Below are positions 8,100 through 17,537 of a stretch of 64,000 nucleotides of DNA, one piece after another. The stretch's first letter is position 1, and the number at the start of each line of letters is the position of its first letter. The stretch spans positions 1 through 64,000 of the forward strand of contig LADW01000068.1 of NCBI GenBank assembly GCA_000961695.1, written 5' to 3'. The notes beneath the pieces are model-generated. The model saw only the letters and a list, made by a program, of their open reading frames with translations. It was not told the origin of the DNA and searched no databases. The position numbers were made by a program, and so were the translations under genes. Source of the DNA: Hyphomonadaceae bacterium BRH_c29 (GTDB taxonomy: Bacteria; Pseudomonadota; Alphaproteobacteria; Caulobacterales; Hyphomonadaceae).

Positions 8100-8920
8100 T
8101 ATCCAGTCACCACAATACAGTTGTCTCCGGTCGCCTTCAGGGCATCACAGAAAGCGGTCGCTTCCGATTTTTCGGCAAAGCCACCAACGCGCAAGCGGTA
8201 GAATACACCTTTGGCGCCCAGATCGGCCCGCTGGATGTGTTTTCCGGCCCCCCGGAACAGTTGTGGATGCTCGGCAGCAGACTTGCGCCATTCCGTCTCG
8301 GCGGCGTCCTGAGAGCGGAAAGCGGCCATCTGGACCAGGAATTGCCCGCCTTCACTGAAGGCGAATTGCGGGCTCACATCACGCGGCGCAGGCGCCGGTG
8401 CGCGCGGCGCAGGAATCGGCTCAAGCGCTGCCGAATCGAAGCCCCGGTCCGGTTTGCTGAGGTCAGCCAGTTCGGCCACTTCATCCGCCACCGAATTCGG
8501 CATGCCATTTTCAGGATCGCTACCCTCGTCATCGTCCGCCAAGCCCGGACGCAGCTCAATCGGTGGCCCGCCCTGCAGCATATCGGCCGGGTCCGCCTCG
8601 GCGACGGCAAGTTCACGCTCGGAGGCGTCCATCTGGTCATAGAACCGCTTGTCGGTATCACGCACTTCCAGCCCGCCCCGGTCTTCCGGCGTACGTTTGT
8701 AGGGCTGCGAATCGGCGATCACGCTGGGTAGACCGGCCCCATTGGACCGGACGCCCTGACGATACGTGTTCCAGACAACCGCGCCGAACACGAGCAAGAC
8801 CCCAACGGCGAGTGCCAGAATCAGCGGTCCACGCGCGGTTTCGTCATCGCGGACATCAAAGCCGCGGTAGTCATCCTCGAATGGCGAAGCCTCATCGGCG
8901 CTGTAACGATAGCGACTCAT
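8099..8920 (-). CDS. SPOR-domain membrane protein
   Basis: A 273-residue protein likely bound to denuded peptidoglycan at the division site. A short cytosolic N-terminus (MSRYRYSADEASPFEDDYRG) precedes one membrane helix (PLILALAVGVLLVFGAVVW). A long acidic, Pro/Ala-rich linker follows. The C-terminal SPOR domain is at about residues 190-273 (FLVQMAAFRSQDAAETEW, VFYRLRVGGFAEKSEATAFC). The Met at 8920 was preferred to one six codons upstream. It is directly upstream of nagZ with a one-base overlap; in relatives the same SPOR-nagZ-scpAB order is common. Confidence 0.88.
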   Translation of the reverse strand: MSRYRYSADEASPFEDDYRGFDVRDDETARGPLILALAVGVLLVFGAVVWNTYRQGVRSNGAGLPSVIADSQPYKRTPEDRGGLEVRDTDKRFYDQMDASERELAVAEADPADMLQGGPPIELRPGLADDDEGSDPENGMPNSVADEVAELADLSKPDRGFDSAALEPIPAPRAPAPAPRDVSPQFAFSEGGQFLVQMAAFRSQDAAETEWRKSAAEHPQLFRGAGKHIQRADLGAKGVFYRLRVGGFAEKSEATAFCDALKATGDNCIVVTG

Positions 8921-9051
8921 GAAACACCCCTTCAGCACTGTTTCCTGAGGTTAATTTTTAGGCGCGTTTCGTTAACGGCGATTGAACAGAGCCGCTTCCA
9001 GGCCCGTTGAGCGCAGTGAATTCTTCAATCTTTCAGCAGATTGCCCGTGTT

Positions 9052-10230
9052 TCAGCCAAGAGAGCTGAGATCGCAAAGGCGGCGGTGCTCTTCGATAGCG
9101 TAGCCGTCGGTCATGCCGGCAATGTAGTCACAGACAATACGGGCCCGGCGGAACGGTTCGGCCTGGGTCGCGTCCTGCCGCCACGGCGACGGCAAAGTCT
9201 GTGGCTCTGCGGTAAAGCCGTCGAACAGCTCGGCCAGGATCTTCTTGGCCTTCGAGCGCATCCGGTTGACCTTGTAATGCTTGTACATCCGCTCGAACAG
9301 GAAGGCCCTCAGGGCGCGCTGCTTGTCCGCCAGCTCCGGGCTGAACCCGACCAGCGGTTCGCCCAGCGCGCGCACTTCTGCCGCACTCGCAGGCCGCAGG
9401 CGCTTCACCCGGCTTTGCGTTTCATCGACCAGATCGTTGATCCAGATGCCAATCAGCCGGCGAACGGCTTCATAGGTCACCATCCGGTCGGTCAGATGCG
9501 GGTATTCGATCTTCACGCCCCGGAACACATCGCCGACAATCGGCAGCTCCATCAGCTCCTGAATCGTGAACAGGCCCGCCGCGATACCGTCGTCGATGTC
9601 GTGATTGTTGTAAGCAATATCATCCGCCAGAGCAGCAACCTGGGCTTCAGGACCGGCGAACTGGTCCAGTTCCAGATCTTCGATGTGGCGGAATTCCCGG
9701 AAAGCCGCAGGCAGGTCTGCGACGGACGTATCGGCGCCGATCAGCGGTCCATTGTGCTTCACCAGCCCTTCCAGCATCTCCCAGGTCAGGTTCAGCCCAT
9801 CGAAATTCGGGTAGCGCACCTCCAGCCGCGTCACGACGCGCAGGGTCTGGGCATTGTGGTCGAAGCCATCGAACGGCTCCATACAGGCGTCGAGTTGGTC
9901 CTCGCCAGCATGACCGAAGGGCGGGTGGCCCATATCGTGCGCCAGCGCGAGGGCCTCGGCGAGGTCTTCATCCAGCTTGAGCGTCCGCGCGATGCTGCGG
10001 GCAATCTGGGCCACTTCCAGCGAATGCGTCAGGCGCGTGCGGAAATGGTCGCCCTCGTGGGCCACAAAAACCTGCGTTTTCTGCTTCAGGCGCCGGAAAG
10101 CTGTGGAGTGGATGATGCGGTCGCGGTCCCGCTGGAACGGGGTCCGTGACGCCGAGGGAGCCTCGTCATGATACCTGCCGCGGCTGTCTTCATGACGCGT
10201 CGCGTACACGACTCTCTTTTCCATTGGCAC
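9052..10230 (-). CDS. dgt: dGTPase-like HD-domain phosphohydrolase
   Basis: Deoxyguanosinetriphosphate triphosphohydrolase-like protein, 392 residues, that hydrolyses dNTPs to the nucleoside and triphosphate. The metal-binding HD motif is LALAHDMGHPPFGHAGE. Other family blocks are ASRTPFQRDRDRIIHSTAFRRLKQKTQVF at the N-terminus, RTRLTHSLEVAQIARSIAR, and a later LADDIAYNNHDIDDG. Two start Mets (10230, 10224) are equally possible. It is divergent from the ErpA-type gene with only about 20 bases between starts, so the promoters must overlap coding DNA. Confidence 0.93.
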   Translation of the reverse strand: MPMEKRVVYATRHEDSRGRYHDEAPSASRTPFQRDRDRIIHSTAFRRLKQKTQVFVAHEGDHFRTRLTHSLEVAQIARSIARTLKLDEDLAEALALAHDMGHPPFGHAGEDQLDACMEPFDGFDHNAQTLRVVTRLEVRYPNFDGLNLTWEMLEGLVKHNGPLIGADTSVADLPAAFREFRHIEDLELDQFAGPEAQVAALADDIAYNNHDIDDGIAAGLFTIQELMELPIVGDVFRGVKIEYPHLTDRMVTYEAVRRLIGIWINDLVDETQSRVKRLRPASAAEVRALGEPLVGFSPELADKQRALRAFLFERMYKHYKVNRMRSKAKKILAELFDGFTAEPQTLPSPWRQDATQAEPFRRARIVCDYIAGMTDGYAIEEHRRLCDLSSLG

Positions 10231-10251
10231 AAACGTCCCTATCTAGTGGTC

Positions 10252-10593
10252 ATGAGCACGATAACCGCCCCTGATGTGACCCTTACCGCTTCGGCTGCCA
10301 AGCGCATTAATGCGATTCTGGCCAAACAGGACGGCGCAGACTTCCTGCGTGTGTCTGTCGAGGGCGGCGGCTGTTCCGGCTTCTCATACAAGTTCGATTT
10401 CGCCACAGAGGTGAATTCTGATGATCTTCTTGTCGAGCGCGATGGCGCCCGCGTGCTGATCGACGAGATGAGCCTCGAATTCCTGCGCGGGTCCGAAATC
10501 GACTTTTCGACCGAACTGATCGGCGCGGCCTTCAAGATCAGCAATCCGAACGCCACGGCGGCCTGCGGCTGCGGAACCAGTTTCTCGGTCTGA
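10252..10593 (+). CDS. erpA: A-type iron-sulfur carrier (ErpA/HesB/IscA family)
   Basis: Small Fe-S cluster carrier, 113 residues from the ATG at 10252 (MSTITAPDVTLTASAAKRIN). The three cluster-ligand cysteines of the family are present: Cys41 in GGGCSGFSY and Cys105/Cys107 in AACGCGTSF. A longer in-frame upstream extension is possible but has no family counterpart. It is divergent from dgt, an arrangement I know from other alphaproteobacteria. Assignment to ErpA rather than another A-type carrier rests on that context. Confidence 0.85.
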   Translation: MSTITAPDVTLTASAAKRINAILAKQDGADFLRVSVEGGGCSGFSYKFDFATEVNSDDLLVERDGARVLIDEMSLEFLRGSEIDFSTELIGAAFKISNPNATAACGCGTSFSV

Positions 10594-10657
10594 CGCCGCG
10601 TCACCGCTCGCGCCTGCCCGGCCTTCACGATAGAGTCCGCCGTACAGGAGGATCGTC

Positions 10658-11827
10658 ATGAGACAGGTACGTCCGTTCACCGTTTCCATTTCCGACGCGA
10701 AGATCTCCACCATCCACGAGCGCGTCGCCGCCTATCGCTGGTTCCCCGCCCCGGAAAACGAGCAGGGCTTTGCCTATGGCATGTCGACACCTGTGCTGCA
10801 GGACCTCTGCAAGTATTGGCAGAATGATTTCGACTGGCGCGCGCAGGAAGAGGTCCTCAACAAGTTCCCGAACTTCAAGGCTGATGTCGGTGGCATGGAG
10901 ATCCACTTCATCCATGTCGTGGGAGAGGCAGAAGGCAAACGTCCGCTGTTGCTGACGCATGGCTGGCCCGGATCATATTTCGAATTCTGGGATGCGATTG
11001 AGCCGTTGGCTTTCCCCTCGCGCCATGGCGGCGATCCGGCAGATGCGTTTGACCTCGTGATCCCCAGCCTGCCCGGTTACGCATTCTCGCAGAAACCCGC
11101 CTCACCGATTGGACAGCGTGCAACGGCAGCACTTTGGGACGAACTGATGCGCGAAGTTCTCGGCTACGAGACTTATCTGGCGCAGGGCGGCGACTGGGGC
11201 GGCCTCGTCACATCCTGGATCGGCTTCAATCATGGCCTGCACGACAAGAAAGGCGGTTGCCGCGGCATCCACCTCAACATGATTGGCCTGCGCCCAACAC
11301 CGCCTACTCCGACCACGGAGGAAGAGGGCAAATGGCTAACCCATATGGCTGGCGCGATGCAAGCCGAAGGCGCCTATTTCATGGAACAAGCGACCAAGCC
11401 GCAGACGCTGGCCATGGCGCTGATGGACTCGCCCGTTGGCACAGCGGCCTGGATTCTGGAGAAGTTCCACGGCTGGTCAGACCTGCGCGATGGCGATCTC
11501 TACAGCGTTTACACGCGCGACCAGCTGCTGACCAATGTGATGCTCTACCTCGTCAACGACGCCATCGCGACGAGCGTCTGGTACTATAACGCACTCTTCC
11601 AGGAAGGCGGCGTCCAGCTGCCGGAGGGCGAAAAATGCGAGACGCCGACAGGCTTCGCGAATTTCCCCGGCGAGAAAGTCTACACAGCCCCTCCGCGAAG
11701 CTGGGTCGAGCGCGCCTACAATCTCGTGCACTGGCGGGACATGCCCAAAGGCGGTCACTTCGCAGCCATGGAGAAGCCGTCGCTCTTCGTTGACGATGTC
11801 AGAAACTGGGCGCGCGCGCTGGACTAG
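10658..11827 (+). CDS. Epoxide hydrolase, microsomal (EHN) type
   Basis: Alpha/beta-hydrolase of 389 residues that opens epoxides to diols. The N-terminal EHN region begins VRPFTVSISDAKISTIHERV. The oxyanion motif HGWPGS is at 101-106, the nucleophile Asp179 is in AQGGDWGG, and the C-terminal catalytic His is in PKGGHFAAMEKP. The EHN-type lid and two Tyr-rich segments fit microsomal/juvenile-hormone epoxide hydrolases. It starts at the ATG at 10658 behind AGGAGG. Its stop overlaps the nusB stop by four bases on the other strand. The natural substrate is unknown. Confidence 0.9.
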   Translation: MRQVRPFTVSISDAKISTIHERVAAYRWFPAPENEQGFAYGMSTPVLQDLCKYWQNDFDWRAQEEVLNKFPNFKADVGGMEIHFIHVVGEAEGKRPLLLTHGWPGSYFEFWDAIEPLAFPSRHGGDPADAFDLVIPSLPGYAFSQKPASPIGQRATAALWDELMREVLGYETYLAQGGDWGGLVTSWIGFNHGLHDKKGGCRGIHLNMIGLRPTPPTPTTEEEGKWLTHMAGAMQAEGAYFMEQATKPQTLAMALMDSPVGTAAWILEKFHGWSDLRDGDLYSVYTRDQLLTNVMLYLVNDAIATSVWYYNALFQEGGVQLPEGEKCETPTGFANFPGEKVYTAPPRSWVERAYNLVHWRDMPKGGHFAAMEKPSLFVDDVRNWARALD

Positions 11828-12291
11828 GCGCGCAAGTCGCGGCCGACATTGTCCAGAACGGCATTGGCGAATTTCGCTTCGTTCTCGTCGAAGAAGTCGT
11901 GTGCCAGTGAAACATATTCGTCCATGATCACGGCATGCGAAAGATGCTGGTGGACGACGAACTCGCCTGCACCAGCCCGCAGAAGCGCGCGCATCGTCGC
12001 GTCGAGGCGGGTCAGTTTCCAGCCCGTTGCGAGGCGCTTCAGGATCGCTTTGTCGACGGTTGACTGATTGTCCACCACGCCATTGACGATGGACTTGAAC
12101 AGGTCCGGATCGGCCTCTTCGACCGGCTCCTCGTCCGGGCCAATGCCCAGCTTGTCTTCCATAAAGGCGCGGATCGTCTCGCGGGCAGACTTGCCGGTCT
12201 GCTCCATGGCGTAAAGCGCCTGGACAGCGGCAAGGCGCGCACCGGCACGGCGGGCACGCGTCACTTCAAACGGGAAGTTCTGATCGCTCAA
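11824..12291 (-). CDS. nusB: Transcription antitermination factor NusB
   Basis: RNA-binding partner of NusE (S10) in rRNA antitermination complexes. The 155-residue all-helical protein has ARLAAVQALYAMEQTGKSA at the N-terminus and LLRAGAGEFVVHQHLSHAVIMDEYVSLAHDF near the C-terminus, the usual NusB blocks. The start appears to be TTG overlapping the ribH stop (TTGA), which implies translational coupling. It is the last gene of the glyA-nrdR-rib-nusB run. Confidence 0.93.
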   Translation of the reverse strand: MSDQNFPFEVTRARRAGARLAAVQALYAMEQTGKSARETIRAFMEDKLGIGPDEEPVEEADPDLFKSIVNGVVDNQSTVDKAILKRLATGWKLTRLDATMRALLRAGAGEFVVHQHLSHAVIMDEYVSLAHDFFDENEAKFANAVLDNVGRDLRA

Positions 12292-12716
12292 CGAATGAGT
12301 TCCTTGCGGAATTTAATCATGGCGAGGCAGGCATTTGCCGCGTCCGCACCCTTGTTACCACGGGTACGTTCCGCGCGGGCCAGCGCCTGCGCTTCGTTCT
12401 CGACGGTGAGGATGCCAAAGCCGATGGCCTGACGGCGATGGACGATAAGGTCCATGAGGCCACGGGCACTCTCGCCGCAGACATAATCGTAATGGGTGGT
12501 TTCGCCGCGAATGACGCAGCCAAGTGCCACGGCGCCGTCGAAACGTCCGGAATCCGCTGCCATGGCGATGACGCCTGGCAGCTCGAACGCGCCCGGTACT
12601 TCCATCACGGTGATTTTCGCGCCGGCAGCTTCCAGCACTTCCGTCGCGCCAGCCAGCAGCTCCGCCGAGATATGCTTATAGTAGTGAGAAACCGCGATCA
12701 GAACCCGGTCAGCCAT
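12288..12716 (-). CDS. ribH: 6,7-dimethyl-8-ribityllumazine synthase
   Basis: Condenses 3,4-dihydroxy-2-butanone 4-phosphate with the ribityl-aminouracil to give lumazine, the riboflavin synthase substrate. The 142-residue protein shows VPGAFELPGVIAMAA, the loop ALGCVIRGETTHYDYVC with the catalytic His, and KGADAANACLAMI. The ATG at 12716 shares one base with the ribB(X) stop codon (TAATG). Length and motifs are normal. Confidence 0.95.
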   Translation of the reverse strand: MADRVLIAVSHYYKHISAELLAGATEVLEAAGAKITVMEVPGAFELPGVIAMAADSGRFDGAVALGCVIRGETTHYDYVCGESARGLMDLIVHRRQAIGFGILTVENEAQALARAERTRGNKGADAANACLAMIKFRKELIR

Positions 12717-13843
12717 TATTCCGTCTCCTCGTTGAGGCGGCGCCACCCCTCTATTGTCATACCGTATCCGTCAAGCCCTGCGACGCGGGTGGGCTGCGTA
12801 TTGGACAGGAACAGCATCTTGCGCACGCCCAGTTCACGCAAGATCTGCGCCCCGATGCCGTACTCGCGCAGCGGTGCAGTCGTGTCCTTTGGGACGGTCG
12901 TCTTCAACCCGAGCCGTTCGGCAATCGAGTTGGGCTGCATCGTATTCACAAACACGACCACGCCCGGCTCCTCGGCCTCAGCGATCATGCGCATGGCGCG
13001 CTCAACCAACCCTTGGCGCGGCCCTCGTTCACCCAGAATGTCGGCCAGGACATCGGTCCGGTGAACGCGCACCAACGTCGTCGAGTCCGGCTTGATCGTG
13101 CCGTGGACGATGGCGATATGCTCGGAATTGTCGAGAACATTGCGGAAGCAGACCGTCTTGAAGCCCTCGCCATAAGCAGACTCTAGCGGCGCCTCGACGC
13201 GGCGCTCAAGAAAGCGGTCATTCTGGCGGCGCCACGCGATCAGGTCTGCAATCGTGCCGATCTTCAGATTGTGCAGCTGTGCGAAAGCCACAAGATCCGG
13301 CAGGCGGGCCATCGAGCCGTCTTCGTTCATGATCTCGCAGATCACGCCAGCCGGATACAGCCCGGCCATACGCGAAATATCGACAGCCGCTTCCGTGTGG
13401 CCCGCGCGGACCAGCGTGCCGCCGTCTCTGGCGACCAGCGGGAAGACGTGTCCCGGCGAGACGATGTCGTCATGGTCCTTGGTCGGGTCGATGGCGACGG
13501 CAATCGTCTTCGCGCGGTCATGCGCTGAAATACCGGTCGTGACACCTTCCTTGGCCTCGATGGAAACCGTGAACGCCGTGCCCATGCTTTCCCGGTTGTT
13601 CCGGGTCATCATGTCGAGGTTCAGCGTGTGGGCACGCTCCTGCGACATGGCGAGGCAGATGAGGCCCCGGCCATGGCGGGCCATGAAGTTCACCTGTTCC
13701 GGTGTGGCGAAATTCGCCGGAATGATGAGGTCGCCCTCATTCTCCCGGTCTTCCGCGTCCACCAGAATGAACATCCGCCCGTTGCGGGCATCCTCGATGA
13801 TCTCGTCTATCGAGGAGATCGCGTACTTGAAGTCGTCTGACAT
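12716..13843 (-). CDS. ribB: DHBP synthase fused to a degenerate GTP cyclohydrolase II domain (RibBX type)
   Basis: The N-terminal half (about 1-205) is a normal 3,4-dihydroxy-2-butanone-4-phosphate synthase: EDRENEGDLIIPA, HGRGLICLAMS, TGISAHDRAKTI, RAGHTEAAVD. The C-terminal half aligns with GTP cyclohydrolase II but lacks its active site. Where active enzymes have VHSEC followed by the CDC pair for zinc, this protein has VHRTDVLADILGERG, with no cysteine. The RQEGRGIGL motif is replaced by MQPNSIAERL. It should therefore supply the four-carbon unit only, with GTP cyclohydrolase II encoded elsewhere. Such proteins are known as RibBX. Confidence 0.88.
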   Translation of the reverse strand: MSDDFKYAISSIDEIIEDARNGRMFILVDAEDRENEGDLIIPANFATPEQVNFMARHGRGLICLAMSQERAHTLNLDMMTRNNRESMGTAFTVSIEAKEGVTTGISAHDRAKTIAVAIDPTKDHDDIVSPGHVFPLVARDGGTLVRAGHTEAAVDISRMAGLYPAGVICEIMNEDGSMARLPDLVAFAQLHNLKIGTIADLIAWRRQNDRFLERRVEAPLESAYGEGFKTVCFRNVLDNSEHIAIVHGTIKPDSTTLVRVHRTDVLADILGERGPRQGLVERAMRMIAEAEEPGVVVFVNTMQPNSIAERLGLKTTVPKDTTAPLREYGIGAQILRELGVRKMLFLSNTQPTRVAGLDGYGMTIEGWRRLNEETE

Positions 13844-13847
13844 TGTT

Positions 13848-14468
13848 TCATTGCCCTTCCGGCGCGTCGGCGCCGATCATGCGGGCGACGTAACGTGCCA
13901 GCATGTCTATCTCAAGGTTCACGCGGCTGCCCGGCTGTAGTTCGGACAGGGTTGTGACCTCCCATGTGTGAGGAATCACGGCGACCTGGAAGTCGCCATT
14001 CGGCAAGGCATCAGCAACAGTGAGCGATACGCCATTGATCGCGGCTGAGCCCTTCGTGGCGAAGTATTTGGCGATTGCGGCCGGCGGACGGATCGTGATC
14101 CGGTAGCTCTGGCCTTCCGGCGTGATGGAGACGATCTCGCCGACGCCGTCGACATGACCGAACACGAAATGCCCGCCCAGTTCGTCGCCGAGCTTCAGGC
14201 TCTGCTCCAGATTGACCTTCGTGCCCTCGTTCCAGGCGCCGAGGACCGTCTTGTCGAGCGTCTCCGGAACAGCTTCGACGGCGAACCACGCGCCGCGTTC
14301 TCCCTGCCCCTTATCGACCACCGTCAGGCACACGCCGTTATGCAGGATAGAGGCACCCAAGGCGACCTGATCCAGCAGGAAGCCGCTCTCGACCTCGAAC
14401 AGAGTCAGGCCGTTGCGGTGCTCTGCCTTGCGGACAGTGCCGACATCGGTGACGAGACCAGTGAACAT
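13848..14468 (-). CDS. ribE: Riboflavin synthase, alpha chain
   Basis: Dismutates two lumazines to riboflavin. The 206-residue protein starts with the diagnostic MFTGLVTDVGTV. It has two tandem lumazine-binding barrels, the first with GASILHNGVCLTVV and the second with GSAAINGVSLTVADAL, and GHFVFGHVDGVGEI between them. Only five bases separate it from ribB(X). Symbol usage varies: ribE and ribC both occur for this enzyme. Confidence 0.95.
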   Translation of the reverse strand: MFTGLVTDVGTVRKAEHRNGLTLFEVESGFLLDQVALGASILHNGVCLTVVDKGQGERGAWFAVEAVPETLDKTVLGAWNEGTKVNLEQSLKLGDELGGHFVFGHVDGVGEIVSITPEGQSYRITIRPPAAIAKYFATKGSAAINGVSLTVADALPNGDFQVAVIPHTWEVTTLSELQPGSRVNLEIDMLARYVARMIGADAPEGQ

Positions 14469-14492
14469 GAGATGCCCTTCGAACGACTTTTG

Positions 14493-15140
14493 CTAAGAAC
14501 GAACATAAGTGTTCAGAACGTCATCCCCAATCCGTTCCGTCGCGACAGGCTTCCAGCGTGTCGCATCCCCCAGGTTCTGAAGTCCGAGACCACCCAGCGC
14601 CGGCAGGCCGTCGCCCCCGATCAGGATGGGCGCGACGAACCAGGCAATCTCGTCCACAAGGCCTGCCCGGATGAAGCTCGCAGCGACTGTTCCGCCGCCT
14701 TCGATCAGCAGCGATCCGATGCCCTCAGCTGCGGCCCTGCGCAACAGTCCCTGCACATCCATCCGCACGCCATTGCCACAGCGCCAGACTTCGATGCCAT
14801 TGCGCGACAGGAAATCCTGAGGCTGGCCATTCGTCGCCACCACGACCCGGCCACTGGAAACAGACTGAACGAGGCGCGAACTGATCGGCGTGCGACCGCT
14901 CGAGTCCGCGACGATCCGTATCGGCTGTTTCTTCGGCATCGGAACAGTGCGGGCCGTCAGAAGCGGGTCGTCCGCGAGAACAGTGCCGATGCCGACAAGA
15001 ATCGCATCATGGGCTGCGCGCAGCTCGTGTCCGCGTGCCCGGGAGTCACTGGACGTGATCCACTGGCTCGTGCCGTCGGCAAGAGCGATGCGCGCATCCA
15101 GCGATGTGGCGAGCTTCAGCGTGACGCGCACGCCGCTCAT
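14493..15140 (-). CDS. ribD: RibD reductase domain only (no deaminase domain)
   Basis: The 215-residue protein matches only the C-terminal half of bifunctional RibD, the NADPH-dependent reductase: [79 protein letters not shown]. The zinc deaminase half, with its HAE and PCxxxxxxC motifs, is absent, and there is no room for it because the start overlaps the nrdR stop (ATGA). The deaminase step of riboflavin synthesis must be done by another gene. It otherwise sits in the usual nrdR-ribD-ribE order. Confidence 0.88.
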   Translation of the reverse strand: MSGVRVTLKLATSLDARIALADGTSQWITSSDSRARGHELRAAHDAILVGIGTVLADDPLLTARTVPMPKKQPIRIVADSSGRTPISSRLVQSVSSGRVVVATNGQPQDFLSRNGIEVWRCGNGVRMDVQGLLRRAAAEGIGSLLIEGGGTVAASFIRAGLVDEIAWFVAPILIGGDGLPALGGLGLQNLGDATRWKPVATERIGDDVLNTYVRS

Positions 15141-15610
15141 TCGTCTTCCAGATCTTCTTCTTCGAGAGCTGCTTTCTCGATGAACTGGGCGAAGTCACTG
15201 GGATCCCTGAAGTCGCGATATACGCTGGCAAAGCGCACATAGCCGACCGGGTCGACCATGCGGAGGGCCTCCATGGCCAGTTCACCGACATCGTTGGAGC
15301 TGACTTCCGGCTCGCCGGCGCTCTCGAGCTTCCGCGCGATACCCGATACCATCTGGTCGATCTGCTCGCGGTCGACGGGCCGCTTTCGCAGCGCAATCGT
15401 AATCGAACGTGCAAGGCGCTCACGGTCAAACGGAACGCGCTTACCGTCGCGTTTGACCACAGTGATTTCGCGCAACTGAACGCGTTCGAATGTGGTGAAA
15501 CGGGCGCCGCAGCTCTCGCAGACCCTGCGGCGGCGCACGGCCGTATCGTCTTCAGCCGAACGGCTGTCCTTTACCGATGTGTTCTCGGAACCACAGAATG
15601 GACAGCGCAA
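15137..15610 (-). CDS. nrdR: Ribonucleotide reductase repressor NrdR
   Basis: Nucleotide-sensing repressor of ribonucleotide reductase genes. The 157-residue protein has an N-terminal zinc ribbon (MRCPFCGS then [15 protein letters not shown], four Cys) and an ATP-cone domain ([35 protein letters not shown]). It lies six bases after glyA and overlaps ribD by four bases, the standard alphaproteobacterial arrangement. The acidic C-terminal tail is short. Confidence 0.96.
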   Translation of the reverse strand: MRCPFCGSENTSVKDSRSAEDDTAVRRRRVCESCGARFTTFERVQLREITVVKRDGKRVPFDRERLARSITIALRKRPVDREQIDQMVSGIARKLESAGEPEVSSNDVGELAMEALRMVDPVGYVRFASVYRDFRDPSDFAQFIEKAALEEEDLEDE

Positions 15611-15616
15611 ACCGGA

Positions 15617-16924
15617 TCAGCCTCCAAGACCACCATAGATCGGGAACTGAGCCGTCAGCGCCTTCACGTCCGCGCGGATACGATCTTCCGTAGACGCACT
15701 GTCGCCGCTGGCGACTGCGTCGACGATTTCGCCGATCCAGGAACCGATCTGCGTGAACTCTTCTTCGCCGAAACCACGGGTCGTACCGGCCGGTGAACCG
15801 ACGCGGATACCCGACGTAATGGTCGGCTTCTGCGGATCGAACGGCACGCCGTTCTTGTTGCAGGTGATGTAGGCACGGCCGAGCGCGGCTTCCGCATCCT
15901 TGCCGGTCACCTGTTTCGGACGCAGGTCGATCAGCGCGAGGTGCGTGTCGGTGCCACCAGACACGACGTCCAGACCGCTTGCCTTGGCAGCGGCGGCCAT
16001 GGCGCGGGCGTTGATGACGATCTGCGCTGCGTATTGCTTGAAGGAAGGCCGAAGGGCCTCACCAAACGCCACGGCTTTCGCCGCGATGACATGCATCAGC
16101 GGGCCGCCCTGGATGCCAGGGAAAATGGCCGAATTGATCTTCTTGGCCAGCGCCTCGTCATTGGTGAGGATCATGCCGCCGCGCGGGCCGCGCAGCGTCT
16201 TGTGCGTCGTCGTGGTCGCGACATGCGCATGGTCGAGCGGGTTCGGGTGCGCCCCACCGGCCACGAGGCCAGCGAAGTGCGCCATGTCGACCATGAAGAC
16301 GGCGCCAACTTCATCCGCAATCGCGCGGAAACGGGCAAAGTCGATCTCACGCGGATAGGCAGAGCCACCGGCAATGATCATCTGCGGCCGGTGCGCCTTG
16401 GCGAGACGCTCAACCTGTTCGAAGTCAATCCGCTCGTCTTCACGGCGCACCCCGTACTGGACCGCATTGAACCATTTTCCAGACTGGTTGGGTGGTGCGC
16501 CGTGGGTCAGGTGGCCACCAGCATCGAGGCTCATGCCGAGGATGGTGTCGCCTGGCTTCAGGACCGCTTGAAAGACGCCCTGGTTGGCCTGGCTGCCGGA
16601 GTTCGGCTGGACGTTGGCAAATCCGCAATTGAACAGCTGCTTGGCGCGCTCGATCGCGAGGTTCTCGGCGATGTCCACAAATTCGCAGCCGCCATAGTAA
16701 CGCCGGCCCGGATAGCCTTCAGCATACTTGTTCGTCAGAACCGATCCTTGCGCTTCCAGCACAGCTTTGGAGACGATGTTCTCCGAAGCAATCAGTTCAA
16801 TCTCGTGCTGCTGGCGCCCCTGCTCCTTGGAGATCGCGGCAAAGATTTCCGGATCTGCAGCGGCCAGGTCGGTACCGAAGAAGCCGCTGGTATCGAACTG
16901 TTGCGACGGGGCGGTATCTGCCAT
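15617..16924 (-). CDS. glyA: Serine hydroxymethyltransferase
   Basis: PLP enzyme interconverting serine and glycine with tetrahydrofolate, the main one-carbon source. The start used is the Met at 16924 ([10 protein letters not shown]) behind AGGAG, giving 435 residues; an upstream Met is in frame but has no ribosome site. The PLP lysine is in [15 protein letters not shown]. Other blocks are [38 protein letters not shown] and [12 protein letters not shown]. It leads the nrdR-rib-nusB run on the minus strand. Confidence 0.96.
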   Translation of the reverse strand: MADTAPSQQFDTSGFFGTDLAAADPEIFAAISKEQGRQQHEIELIASENIVSKAVLEAQGSVLTNKYAEGYPGRRYYGGCEFVDIAENLAIERAKQLFNCGFANVQPNSGSQANQGVFQAVLKPGDTILGMSLDAGGHLTHGAPPNQSGKWFNAVQYGVRREDERIDFEQVERLAKAHRPQMIIAGGSAYPREIDFARFRAIADEVGAVFMVDMAHFAGLVAGGAHPNPLDHAHVATTTTHKTLRGPRGGMILTNDEALAKKINSAIFPGIQGGPLMHVIAAKAVAFGEALRPSFKQYAAQIVINARAMAAAAKASGLDVVSGGTDTHLALIDLRPKQVTGKDAEAALGRAYITCNKNGVPFDPQKPTITSGIRVGSPAGTTRGFGEEEFTQIGSWIGEIVDAVASGDSASTEDRIRADVKALTAQFPIYGGLGG

Positions 16925-17135
16925 GGGAATCTCCTGCTTTCGAGCGCTGTTTACGCCGACTGGCCCGCCCTCGCAACCGCCCAATCCTGCGTATGACGCA
17001 GCAGATTTGACCTCACTTATTAGATGTTATCCTGCCACATCGGAGGGAATACTTCAGATTTTCTGGTTTTCCTCTACGCAACATGAGAATATAGATCCCA
17101 ATACCGTAACAATATAAAAATAACGGTGGGGTGAG

Positions 17136-17537
17136 ATGGGTGAATCTAATCAAGTAGATGTACTTGGGATGACGACAGGAATCGTCTCGTCCTTTGTTTC
17201 AAACAATACAGTTCCCGCGTCAGACCTCCCCGACCTTATCCGCTCGGTGCATGATGCTATTTCTCACCTTTCGGCGGGCAGTGATCATGAGGCCGAATCC
17301 CTGTCGCCAGCTGTGCCTGTGGCGAAGTCGATCACGCCGGATTTCCTGATCTGCCTTGAAGATGGCCGCAAGCTGAAGATGCTTCGCCGTTACTTGCGGT
17401 CGCGCTATTCCATGACGCCTGAAGAATATCGGGACCGCTGGAACCTGCCGGCAGATTATCCGATGGTCGCGCCGAACTACGCCAAGCTGCGCTCCAAACA
17501 CGCCAAAAACATTGGCCTGGGCAAGAAAAAGAAATAG
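17136..17537 (+). CDS. mucR: MucR/Ros-family regulator with altered zinc-finger residues
   Basis: DNA-binding regulator of the Ros/MucR family, 133 residues. The C-terminal domain has the usual frame (KSITPDFLICLEDGRKLKMLRRYL, SMTPEEYRDRWNLPADYPMVAPNYA). Of the four zinc ligands of Ros (C-x2-C...H...H), only Cys73 is kept. The others are Asp76, Tyr86 and Tyr91, so zinc binding is doubtful; some family members are known to fold without zinc. MucR proteins bind AT-rich promoter DNA and often repress their own gene, and the 210-bp upstream region is AT-rich. Confidence 0.88.
   Translation: MGESNQVDVLGMTTGIVSSFVSNNTVPASDLPDLIRSVHDAISHLSAGSDHEAESLSPAVPVAKSITPDFLICLEDGRKLKMLRRYLRSRYSMTPEEYRDRWNLPADYPMVAPNYAKLRSKHAKNIGLGKKKK

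Noticed and set aside
12700-16924. FMN riboswitch in the riboflavin operon
   Set aside because: Gaps between the rib genes are 24 bases or less, and nothing like the conserved RFN core was seen upstream.
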